DNA of 24,977 bases from Patescibacteria group bacterium (lineage in GTDB: Bacteria; Patescibacteriota; Minisyncoccia; Phycocordibacterales; UBA2100). The notes under the pieces were generated by a model. The model ran no database searches, was not told where the DNA came from, and saw only the letters and a list, made by a program, of their open reading frames with translations. Location of the stretch: positions 1 through 24,977 of the forward strand of contig WFZM01000040.1 of the NCBI GenBank assembly GCA_015489565.1, in the 5' to 3' direction. Below, in pieces: positions 1 to 6,561 of this stretch; position 1 is the first letter of the stretch, and each line of letters opens with the position of its first letter. Position numbers and translations under genes: made by a program.

Positions 1-31
1 AGTTTAGACTTCTTTTGTTTCAATGCAACAC

Positions 32-447
32 TCAACACAAACTCTTCATATTCCAAAAAAGCCAATAATACATCTTTCTTAGACTTCCTTTCTTGAATTT
101 TTTTGTGAAATTTAAAAAAATCTCTGATTTAAATATTTCATTTAGAAACTCTTTTCCGTAATCAAGTAAAAAATTCAAAATACTTAAAAACACATAACTT
201 TTAAGTTGATAATATTCAGCTGCTTTTCCAGAAAAATCACGAAATAACATGGAAACAAAATTACCAACACCTTCACAATCAAATTCTCTACATACAGACG
301 GCCTGCTGTTATAAATAGAGCAAGTTCCGTTTTGCTTTAAATACTTACATTTAGAATCTATAGTTTTACTAAGACAGCCTATTTTAGGGCAACACAACAA
401 ATACTACCGCCACATTCTTTACAATTACTATTTTGAATTAATTCCAT
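32..447 (-). pseudogene. YkgJ-family zinc/iron-chelating cysteine-cluster protein, frameshifted near the N-terminus
   Basis: The downstream frame (from 400 to the stop at 32-34) encodes the family's C-terminal signature: a CKYL block, then CSIYNSRPSVCREFDC. An ATG at 445-447 opens another frame that reads MELIQNSNCKECGGSICC, the CxxC...CC start expected for this family, but it hits TAG at 379-381. Adding one base around 382-390 (the GCCCTAAAA stretch) joins both frames into one protein of about 138 residues with all cysteines in place. The 122-residue open frame beginning at TTG 400 is therefore only the back part of the gene. YkgJ proteins bind a metal through clustered cysteines; their substrate is unknown. 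The cause could be a real one-base deletion, a sequencing error, or less likely a -1 slip on the A-tract. A weak AT-rich -10 (TTAAAT, gap 6) precedes the ATG. Confidence 0.72.
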
Positions 448-536
448 TTTAAAATTTAAAAACTCGTTAAAACACAGTAAATATAAAACGGCAATATTTA
501 CTTTTTAAGTATTTTTGATAAGCTCTAATTAGTTGA

Positions 537-742
537 TTTTGGGAGCAAAATTCTCAAGAGGGCGGAATCCGCGACTTCTTTTATGCTTAATTTAAGCACA
601 AAAGAAGTCGCGGGAGAAATACTGCTAAGGGAATACACAGCTGCTTTATATACTAAGTATAAAGACTGCGTAAACCTCGCAATATTTCAAGACTAAATTA
701 CTCAAAGATAGTCATGCCCCCTTGAGAATTTTGATTCCAAAA
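537..742. other. Inverted-repeat-bounded structured element (ncRNA or MITE-like)
   Basis: The gene-free stretch 448-856 holds this element plus the ruvB promoter. Its ends are imperfect inverted repeats of about 27 nt (537-563 and 716-742) sharing an uninterrupted core, AAAATTCTCAAG. Inside are a 14-bp stem (569-582 with 600-613) extended after one mismatch by 584-588/594-598, a 7-bp hairpin (644-650 with 658-664, CTTTATA/TATAAAG) and a 5-bp hairpin (691-695/709-713). Folded as RNA this is a closed three-way or four-way junction. I find no RNase P, SRP, tmRNA or 6S signature and no target-site duplication. A 37-codon open frame (ATG 583 to TAA 696) runs through it. A 9-bp inverted repeat with a T-run lies just before it (476-484/494-502). 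Confidence 0.5.
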
Positions 743-766
743 ACTTTTAAAACAAAAAATGAAATC

Positions 767-775
767 TGCTATAAT
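767..775 (+). promoter_or_regulatory. ruvB promoter, extended -10 TGcTATAAT
   Basis: TGc precedes a perfect TATAAT at 770-775. The predicted transcription start is near 782, giving ruvB a leader of about 75 nt. It is the one first gene in the window with a long leader. Confidence 0.55.
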
Positions 776-783
776 AAGCTATA

Positions 784-797
784 GCAAGATATCTTGC
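784..797. promoter_or_regulatory. Perfect 14-bp palindrome at the ruvB transcription start (possible operator)
   Basis: GCAAGATATCTTGC is a perfect palindrome lying 9 nt downstream of the -10 hexamer, where a bound repressor would block transcription. It matches neither the E. coli (CTGT-N8-ACAG) nor the Bacillus (GAAC-N4-GTTC) LexA box. As RNA it could instead form a small 5' hairpin. Confidence 0.35.
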
Positions 798-856
798 GCA
801 CTCAACTTATCTCAAAGAACTTAAAACTGCGGGTAGTTTAACATATTGTTTTCCTT

Positions 857-1852
857 ATGTCAAGCTCTGATTTACAAAATAATATAGAAAAGACAAATAA
901 TCTGGATAACGCTCTGCGTCCGGAAAGCTGGGATGAATATATAGGTCAAAAGAGAATTAAAGATAATCTTTTTATACTTCTTAAGGCCGCAATAAAAAGA
1001 AAGCAAAGTCCGGAACATTTGCTTTTTTATGGGCCCCCAGGACTTGGAAAAACAAGTATATCTTTTTTAATAGCTAAAGAGTTGGGTAGTCAAATAAGAG
1101 TAAGCTCCGGACCGGCAATAGAAAAAGTTGGAGACCTGGCGTCTATTTTAAGTAATCTGCAAGATGGTGATATTCTGTTTATAGATGAGATACATAGGTT
1201 AAATAAAAATATTGAAGAAGTTTTATACCCGGCCATGGAATCAGGGGTTTTGGATATAGTGGTAGGGAAAGGTCCGTCGGCACGTGTGGTACAACTCAGT
1301 CTGCCCCAGTTTACGTTAATAGCCGCTACCACTCAAGTCTCTCGCATATCCGCTCCTTTGCGGAGTCGTTTCTCAGGCGGGGTGCACCGTTTGGAATATT
1401 ACAGCAACGAAGAAATAGCCAGAATATTGCAAAATTCGGCGCAAAAACTTGGACTTGAGCATATAGAGGACTCTGTATTTATGGAAATAGCCAAAAGGTC
1501 GCGAAAGACACCAAGGCGAGCCAACTATCTTTTAAAAAGGGTTAGAGATTTTGCCGAGGTTCATGGTAGAAAAATAGACAAAACTGTACTTGAGGAAGTT
1601 TTTTCTCTTTTAAATATAGATGAGCACGGACTAGACAACAGTGACTTGGAACTGTTAAAGACCATAGAGTTTAAATACTCCGGTGGTCCGGTCGGACTTA
1701 AAACTTTAGCGGCTTCTTTATCAGAAGAGGAAAGTACACTAGAGGAGGTACTGGAGCCGTATCTTCTACAAGAAGGTTTTATAGAAAGAACAGCCAGAGG
1801 AAGACAAACCACAGCAAAGGCAAAGAGGCTTTTAGAATCAAATCTTGATTAA
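857..1852 (+). CDS. ruvB: Holliday junction branch-migration helicase RuvB
   Basis: RuvB is the hexameric AAA+ motor that, loaded by RuvA, drives branch migration of Holliday junctions during recombinational repair. The 331-residue protein has the family length and order: Walker A GPPGLGKT (59-66), Walker B LFIDEIH (107-113), sensor 1 AATT (156-159), an arginine-finger region APLRSRF (166-172), a sensor 2 helix KTPRRANYLLKR (217-228) and a C-terminal winged helix ending in the typical GFIERTARGR block. After the arginine finger it reads FSGGVHRLEYY where most RuvBs have FGIVxRLEFY, a small local change. No Shine-Dalgarno sequence precedes the ATG. yebC follows 26 nt later and has its own -10. 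ruvC and ruvA are elsewhere in the window, so there is no ruvCAB operon. Confidence 0.97.
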   Translation: MSSSDLQNNIEKTNNLDNALRPESWDEYIGQKRIKDNLFILLKAAIKRKQSPEHLLFYGPPGLGKTSISFLIAKELGSQIRVSSGPAIEKVGDLASILSNLQDGDILFIDEIHRLNKNIEEVLYPAMESGVLDIVVGKGPSARVVQLSLPQFTLIAATTQVSRISAPLRSRFSGGVHRLEYYSNEEIARILQNSAQKLGLEHIEDSVFMEIAKRSRKTPRRANYLLKRVRDFAEVHGRKIDKTVLEEVFSLLNIDEHGLDNSDLELLKTIEFKYSGGPVGLKTLAASLSEEESTLEEVLEPYLLQEGFIERTARGRQTTAKAKRLLESNLD

Positions 1853-1866
1853 AGCTTAAAATAAAG

Positions 1867-1872
1867 TAGAAT
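1867..1872 (+). promoter_or_regulatory. yebC -10 element TAGAAT, 6 nt before ATG
   Basis: TAGAAT ends 6 nt before the yebC ATG, in the short gap after ruvB. This predicts a leaderless yebC transcript in addition to read-through from ruvB. Confidence 0.4.
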
Positions 1873-1878
1873 AAAAAC

Positions 1879-2412
1879 ATGGCTGGACACAATAAATGGA
1901 GTAAGATAAAACATAAAAAAGCCGCTACAGATGCGGCAAAAAGTAAAATTTTCAGTAAGTTTTCTCAACTTATAGCAATGGAATCAAAGAAGTGTGGAGG
2001 AGACGAAAACTCTCCTGCGCTAAGAGCGGTTATAGAGCGTGCCAAGAAAGCCGGCATGCCAAAATCCAATATAGAAAAAGCGGTAGCTAAAGGAACCGGC
2101 GCAGGCGCTGAAAACTTTGAAGAAGTTCTTTACGAAGCCTACGGCCCCGGAGGAGTGGCAATGATTATTACTGCCATAACAGATAATAAAAACCGTACCA
2201 CTCCGGAGATAAGGCATATATTGTCAAAACGTGGTCTTGAGTTGGCATCAAGCGGTTCTGCTACATGGGCTTTTGAAAAAGACGGAAATGACTATAAAGC
2301 TACAAGTTTTGTCGAGCTCTCCGATGAAGATAAAGAAAAATTGTTTGAGCTTATAGAAACCTTAAAGGAGCACGATGACGTGCAAGAAGTATTTACCAAT
2401 TTACAAGAATAG
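1879..2412 (+). CDS. yebC: YebC/PmpR (TACO1) family protein, short form
   Basis: The N-terminal signature MAGHNKWSKIKHKKAA and the block YEAYGPGGVAMIITAITDNKNRT (about 87-109) identify the family. Members have been described as DNA-binding regulators and more recently as ribosome-associated translation factors that relieve stalling. The protein is 177 residues against roughly 240-250 normally. The end of the family is present (LFELIETLKEHDDVQEVFTNL, 155-175). What is missing is the stretch of about 60-70 residues between the GSATWAFEK strand (about 125-134) and the final helix, which normally carries the AGAEDV motif and a ferredoxin-like half. The reading frame is intact, so this looks like a reduced form, not decay. 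A strong terminator follows. Confidence 0.93.
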   Translation: MAGHNKWSKIKHKKAATDAAKSKIFSKFSQLIAMESKKCGGDENSPALRAVIERAKKAGMPKSNIEKAVAKGTGAGAENFEEVLYEAYGPGGVAMIITAITDNKNRTTPEIRHILSKRGLELASSGSATWAFEKDGNDYKATSFVELSDEDKEKLFELIETLKEHDDVQEVFTNLQE

Positions 2413-2428
2413 TTTTGCCAGGCTTAGG

Positions 2429-2461
2429 CAGGCTCAGGCCGGGACGGCCTGAGCCTGTTTT
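2429..2461 (+). terminator. Rho-independent terminator after yebC
   Basis: A perfect 12-bp GC-rich stem (2429-2440 with 2446-2457, arm CAGGCTCAGGCC) with a 5-nt loop is followed by TTTT. Confidence 0.85.
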
Positions 2462-2493
2462 AGTTATATAAAACAAAACAAGCCTAAAATCCA

Positions 2494-2502
2494 TGCTATA
2501 AT
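2494..2502 (+). promoter_or_regulatory. ruvC promoter, extended -10 TGcTATAAT
   Basis: A perfect extended -10 ends 7 nt before the ruvC ATG, so the predicted start of transcription falls on or within a base or two of the start codon. The mRNA is probably leaderless. Confidence 0.6.
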
Positions 2503-2509
2503 TGTTTAT

Positions 2510-2992
2510 ATGAGAATAATCGCCATAGACCCGGGTTATGACAGGTGTGGAGTGGCTATACTGGACGCGAAAGCGGTAGGGGAAGAAAAACTTATTTTCT
2601 CAACTTGTATACAAACAGATAAAAAAGATTCTTACTATAAACGTCTAAAGCAGGTTATAGATTCTGTGGAGGAAATTATAAACTTAAATAAACCTGACTT
2701 TTTTGCCATAGAAAATTTGTTTTTTAATAAGAATCAAAAAACAGCCACAAAGGTGGCGGAAACACGTGGCGCTCTTTTGGTTTTAGCGCTTAAGCAGAAT
2801 TTGGAAATAATGGAATTTACACCACTGCAAATTAAACTTGCGACAACAGGTAACGGCAGGGCTGATAAAAGAGCGGTGTATGAAATTTTACCCCATCTTG
2901 TAAAAATAGATAAAAAGATAAAACTGGACGATGAATTTGATGCGATAGCTTGTGCGCTCACTGCCTCTGCTTTAAGGCAGAAGCGCGCTTAA
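2510..2992 (+). CDS. ruvC: Holliday junction resolvase RuvC
   Basis: RuvC is the dimeric RNase H-fold endonuclease that cuts Holliday junctions symmetrically. The acidic catalytic tetrad is visible: D7 in AIDPGYDRCG, E68 in FAIENLFF, and D141 and D144 in LDDEFDAIACALT. The nucleic-acid-contact segment TGNGRADK (113-120) is also present. At 160 residues it has normal family length. The start is fixed by the conserved N-terminus (MRIIAIDPG) and by the -10 just upstream. It follows the yebC terminator and is probably its own transcript. The next gene starts 21 nt after its stop, also with its own -10. Confidence 0.96.
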   Translation: MRIIAIDPGYDRCGVAILDAKAVGEEKLIFSTCIQTDKKDSYYKRLKQVIDSVEEIINLNKPDFFAIENLFFNKNQKTATKVAETRGALLVLALKQNLEIMEFTPLQIKLATTGNGRADKRAVYEILPHLVKIDKKIKLDDEFDAIACALTASALRQKRA

Positions 2993-2998
2993 GAACTG

Positions 2999-3007
2999 TG
3001 ATATAAT
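2999..3007 (+). promoter_or_regulatory. Extended -10 TGaTATAAT before the TraC-like gene
   Basis: The hexamer 3002-3007 ends 6 nt before ATG 3014, in the 21-nt gap after ruvC. It predicts a leaderless transcript. Confidence 0.55.
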
Positions 3008-3013
3008 ATCAAC

Positions 3014-3670
3014 ATGCCCAATCAGGTAAACAAAAGCTCAGCTAGCGCTTCTCAGGAATTTGTGCCCATAAAAGAAGTGCGAGACGGTGTCTTAATTTTA
3101 AAAAGTGGAGGCATGCGAGCCATACTTATGGCAAGTTCGGTAAACTTTGCTCTTAAAAGCGAAGATGAGCGTACGGGTTTTATATTTCAATTCCAAAACT
3201 TTCTAAACGCATTGGATTTTACAGTTCAAATTTACATACAATCTCGTGACTTAGATATTAGACCTTATATACGAACCTTGGAGGAGGCTTACACAAAAAC
3301 AAGCGACGACTTGATGCGTATACAGATTAAAGAATACATGACTTTTATACAACGCTTTGTTGAGGGGGCAAATATTATGACAAAACAGTTCTTCGTTGTT
3401 GTCCCTTATGACCCTAATGTAATAGACATAGGTGGTGGACTCATGTCTTTTTTTGGCAAGAAATCAGACGTAAAAACACAAAACAGCTTTGAGGAAAACT
3501 TAACTCAGCTTGAGCAACGTATTTCAATTGTTCAGCAAGGACTTATGAGAACAGGTATTCGCTCTGTTCAGTTGGATACAGAAGAGATAATAGAGCTCTT
3601 TTATAAAATCTTTAATCCTGGCGAGCGCGACATGCCGGAATCTATGATTAGCAATAACATAAAAACCTAA
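3014..3670 (+). CDS. TraC/VirB4 N-terminal-domain-like protein (no ATPase domain)
   Basis: The 218-residue protein resembles the N-terminal non-catalytic domain of VirB4/TraC type IV secretion ATPases as found in Patescibacteria. It has a small beta domain (15-40), ILMASSVNFALKSEDE (37-52), QFQNFLNALDFTVQIYIQSR (59-78), a helical insert, FFVVVPYDP (126-134), and a C-terminal LDTEEIIELFYKIFNPGE (187-204). No Walker A or B motif is present, so it cannot hydrolyse ATP itself. A signal peptide is absent, so it is probably cytosolic or membrane-peripheral. The natural partner would be PrgI (9958-10440), which is found with TraC in Gram-positive conjugation systems. It lies alone between ruvC and polA, apart from any secretion operon. 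Assignment is by motif recall, not alignment. Confidence 0.7.
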   Translation: MPNQVNKSSASASQEFVPIKEVRDGVLILKSGGMRAILMASSVNFALKSEDERTGFIFQFQNFLNALDFTVQIYIQSRDLDIRPYIRTLEEAYTKTSDDLMRIQIKEYMTFIQRFVEGANIMTKQFFVVVPYDPNVIDIGGGLMSFFGKKSDVKTQNSFEENLTQLEQRISIVQQGLMRTGIRSVQLDTEEIIELFYKIFNPGERDMPESMISNNIKT

Positions 3671-3761
3671 GGATTTAATTTAATCCTTTGGGAATCGTAA
3701 CTCTCTGTAAAACCCGAGATTTTTGAGAAGAGGGTATATATTTAGCGTAATACTTTATATG

Positions 3762-3770
3762 TGATACAAT
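3762..3770 (+). promoter_or_regulatory. polA promoter, extended -10 TGaTACAAT
   Basis: The hexamer 3765-3770 ends 6 nt before ATG 3777. A weak 7-bp inverted repeat (AAGGATT/AATCCTT, 3668-3687) without a T-run lies between the previous gene and this promoter; nothing else is seen in 3671-3776. Confidence 0.55.
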
Positions 3771-3776
3771 TAAACT

Positions 3777-6101
3777 ATGAAACAAAGGATAGTTTTACTG
3801 GATGCGCACTCTATAATACACAGGGCATATCATGCCTTACCGGGCTTTACAGACTCCAAAGGTCGCCCCACAGGAGCGCTTTTCGGGCTTTTGTCCATGC
3901 TTATATCCATTATAAAAGAGCTCAACCCGGACCATATATTTGCCGCCTATGACTTGCCCCAAAAAACCAAAAGGCATGAAATTTTTGAGGAATATAAAGC
4001 CGGGCGTAAAAAAGCCGATGAAGATTTAATAGAGCAAATAAAAAAATCACGAGAGCTCCTTGAGAGTTTAAATATAGAAATTTTTGATGCACCGGGATAT
4101 GAAGCCGATGATGTGCTGGGCAGCTTGGCCGAAAAGCTAAAAAAGGATTACGATATTATAATTGCAAGCGGTGATTTGGACATGCTTCAGTTGGTAGATG
4201 ATAAAAAGGTACGTGTATTTACTCTTAAAAGAGGGATTAAAGACACTATTTTATATGATGAAAAAGCGGTTAAGGCTCGTTTTGGATTTGGTCCGGAATA
4301 CGTAGTGGACTACAAAGCGTTGCGCGGAGACCCGTCGGATAATATACCGGGTGTACGCGGCATTGGCGAAAAGACGGCAACTGAACTTATTTTAAACTTT
4401 GGTCACCTAGAAGATATTTATAAGACTTTGAAAAAAAACAAAGAAGAATTTGAGAAAAAAGCTATTAAGCCAAGAGTTATAAAGTTATTGGAGGAAGGTG
4501 AAGAAGAAGCTTTTTTCTCCAAAGCTCTGGCGCAGATAGATTTAAATGCGCCAGTAGAAATAAAAATCAATAAAGAAAAATGGAAGGATCAACTGGATCT
4601 TAGCAAAGCGTTGCAGATGATTTACAGTTTGGATTTTAGAACTTTGGCACCACGCTTTGAGGCCTTATTTGAAAAGAAAGAAAAAAATAAAGAGGAGCAA
4701 GTAGATGAAAACTCAATGGAATTTAAAGAGCTTTCCGTAGCTTTGTGGCTTATAAGGTCTGACATAATAGACCCTAAGGCTGCCGACATTTTTGCCTTTG
4801 CGGGTGTGCATTCCTTAAAAGAGGCAAGGCCTATTATAATGAAGGTTTTAAAAGAAAGAAAACTTGAATTTGTTTTTGAAAAAATTGAAAAGCCCTTAAT
4901 ACCGGTGATAGACAAGTTAAACAGAACAGGAATTAAATTGGATATAAATTATCTAAAGAAGCTTTCCAAAGATTATCATAAAAAACTGGAAAAGCAACGG
5001 AAGAAAATATATTCTCTATCCGGAGAAGAGTTTAACATAAATTCCCCGTTGCAACTTGCAGAGATTTTATTTGTGAAAATGGCTATAAAAAGCCCGAGTA
5101 AAAAGAAAACCGCAAGTGGATTGCCGTCAACTCAAGAGTCGGAGCTTTTAAAAATTAAAGATGAAAACCCTATTGTTGAGGAAATCTTAAAATACAGAGA
5201 ATTGCAAAAACTACTTTCAACTTATATAGATAATTTACCCAAAATGCTGGCAGACGACAAGCGCTTGCATACCAGATTTGTTCAGGCCGGAACAAGTACC
5301 GGCAGACTGGCGAGTCAAAATCCGAATTTGCAAAATATTCCGATACGTAGCGAGCTTGGTAGGGCTGTTCGGAAGGCCTTTGTGGCGGAGAAAGGCTATA
5401 AATTATATTCTTTTGACTATTCTCAAATAGAGCTAAGAATAGCTGCTATTTTATCCGGAGATAAAAAACTCATACAGTCCTTTAAGGAAGGGAAAGATAT
5501 TCATCGTTCGGTTGCAGCGGAAGTTTTTGAAGTGCCGGAAGAAGAGGTGGACAAAGAAATGAGAAGAAAGGCTAAAGTTATAAACTTTGGAATACTTTAC
5601 GGAATGGGCGTAAACGCGCTGAAGCAAAATTTAAAAACAACTTCTTTAAAAGAGGCTAAGGATTTTTTGAATAAGTATTTTGAAAAATACCCCGCTCTTG
5701 CGGACTGGATAGATAAAACCAAGGCAGACGCAGCTCGTAAGGGTTACACTGAAACTCTTTTCGGGCGAAGGAGATACTTTGAAGGTATATCCTCCGATTT
5801 GCAATACATAAGAGCTGCCGCAGAGCGTATGGCTATAAATGCACCCATACAAGGCACGCAAGCTGATATTATTAAAATGGCGATGCATCGTATAGACAAG
5901 ATTTTGTCTCCATATAAAGACAAAGCCCGACTGGTTTTGCAAATTCATGACGAGCTTATATATGAGCTTCACGAGACAGTGGCAGATGAACTAAGCAAAA
6001 AAATAAAAAAGGAAATGGAGACTATTTTAAGTGAAAAAGAAAGAAAATCTGTTCCTATAGTTGTGGATTTATCTTTCGGTAGAAACTGGGGTGAGCTTTA
6101 A
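3777..6101 (+). CDS. polA: DNA polymerase I (5' nuclease + polymerase; 3'-5' exonuclease domain essentially absent)
   Basis: PolA removes RNA primers and fills gaps in repair and lagging-strand synthesis. The 774-residue protein has a complete 5' nuclease domain (1-290) with LLDAHSIIHRAYHA, FAAYDLP, the acidic cluster YEADDVLG and ASGDLDMLQLV, and the helix-hairpin-helix around 183-205. The polymerase domain (about 375-774) has the motif RFVQAGTSTGRLASQNPNLQ, motif A FDYSQIELR (546-554), motif B RRKAKVINFGILYG (596-609) and motif C IHDE (723-726). Only about 80 residues (295-370) lie between them, too few for an exonuclease fold (about 200 residues in E. coli), and no DxE/DxxxD exonuclease motifs are seen. 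Proofreading is therefore not expected. F604 of the NFG motif matches the usual phenylalanine associated with ddNTP discrimination. Confidence 0.97.
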   Translation: MKQRIVLLDAHSIIHRAYHALPGFTDSKGRPTGALFGLLSMLISIIKELNPDHIFAAYDLPQKTKRHEIFEEYKAGRKKADEDLIEQIKKSRELLESLNIEIFDAPGYEADDVLGSLAEKLKKDYDIIIASGDLDMLQLVDDKKVRVFTLKRGIKDTILYDEKAVKARFGFGPEYVVDYKALRGDPSDNIPGVRGIGEKTATELILNFGHLEDIYKTLKKNKEEFEKKAIKPRVIKLLEEGEEEAFFSKALAQIDLNAPVEIKINKEKWKDQLDLSKALQMIYSLDFRTLAPRFEALFEKKEKNKEEQVDENSMEFKELSVALWLIRSDIIDPKAADIFAFAGVHSLKEARPIIMKVLKERKLEFVFEKIEKPLIPVIDKLNRTGIKLDINYLKKLSKDYHKKLEKQRKKIYSLSGEEFNINSPLQLAEILFVKMAIKSPSKKKTASGLPSTQESELLKIKDENPIVEEILKYRELQKLLSTYIDNLPKMLADDKRLHTRFVQAGTSTGRLASQNPNLQNIPIRSELGRAVRKAFVAEKGYKLYSFDYSQIELRIAAILSGDKKLIQSFKEGKDIHRSVAAEVFEVPEEEVDKEMRRKAKVINFGILYGMGVNALKQNLKTTSLKEAKDFLNKYFEKYPALADWIDKTKADAARKGYTETLFGRRRYFEGISSDLQYIRAAAERMAINAPIQGTQADIIKMAMHRIDKILSPYKDKARLVLQIHDELIYELHETVADELSKKIKKEMETILSEKERKSVPIVVDLSFGRNWGEL

Positions 6102-6103
6102 AT

Positions 6104-6140
6104 TTAAAGAGTCCGCGCGCGTAGCGCGCGGACTCTTTAA
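6104..6140. terminator. Bidirectional terminator between polA and tsaE
   Basis: A perfect 17-bp stem (6104-6120 with 6124-6140) with a GTA loop, a GC core (GTCCGCGCGC) and A/T flanks on both sides serves the convergent genes polA (+) and tsaE (-). Confidence 0.85.
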
Positions 6141-6560
6141 TCAATAACTAAACTCCCGGCAATTTTCCGATATGTTTTTAATAGACAACTTTTTGCATGA
6201 TTTTAAAGTCTCTTGCCCTAAGCGTTCCGGCCATTCTATAAATATTAAGTTCTCAGAATTTTCCAAAATCTCCTTTATTTTAAACACTTTTAAATCATCT
6301 TCGCTTTGCAATCTGTAGGCGTCTATATGGACAAGTTTTTTAAATCTTTTATCACTTATTATCTTGTATTCTTTCATTATCACAAAAGTGGGTGAGATGA
6401 CTCTTTCTTTTATATCCAAATTTTTAGCCACTTCTTGAACAAATCTGGTTTTGCCGGCACCTAAGTTGCCCGTAAGTGCTATGCAGTTGCCATCCAGATT
6501 ATCTAAGAGTTCCCTGGCAAATTCAGCTAAATTTTCAATGCAAACTTTTACTTTCTTCAT
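6141..6560 (-). CDS. tsaE: tRNA threonylcarbamoyladenosine biosynthesis ATPase TsaE
   Basis: TsaE (YjeE) is the ATPase that supports TsaB/TsaD in making the t6A modification at position 37 of ANN-decoding tRNAs. The 139-residue protein shows Walker A GNLGAGKT (31-38), the switch-like SPTF (56-59), HIDAYRL (78-84) and IEWPE (108-112), all diagnostic. Its ATG lies one base after the stop of the clan CD protease gene, so it is the last gene of a three-gene unit with pilB and that protease. No separate convincing promoter is visible. This is a housekeeping passenger in an envelope operon; tsaB and tsaD are not in the window. Confidence 0.93.
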   Translation of the reverse strand: MKKVKVCIENLAEFARELLDNLDGNCIALTGNLGAGKTRFVQEVAKNLDIKERVISPTFVIMKEYKIISDKRFKKLVHIDAYRLQSEDDLKVFKIKEILENSENLIFIEWPERLGQETLKSCKKLSIKNISENCREFSY

Positions 6561-6561
6561 G

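Noticed and set aside
537..742. Retron ncRNA, 6S, RNase P or tmRNA identity for the inverted-repeat element
   Set aside because: No reverse transcriptase gene is adjacent, and none of the hallmark conserved sequences of those RNAs are visible; the fold has several branches, unlike 6S.
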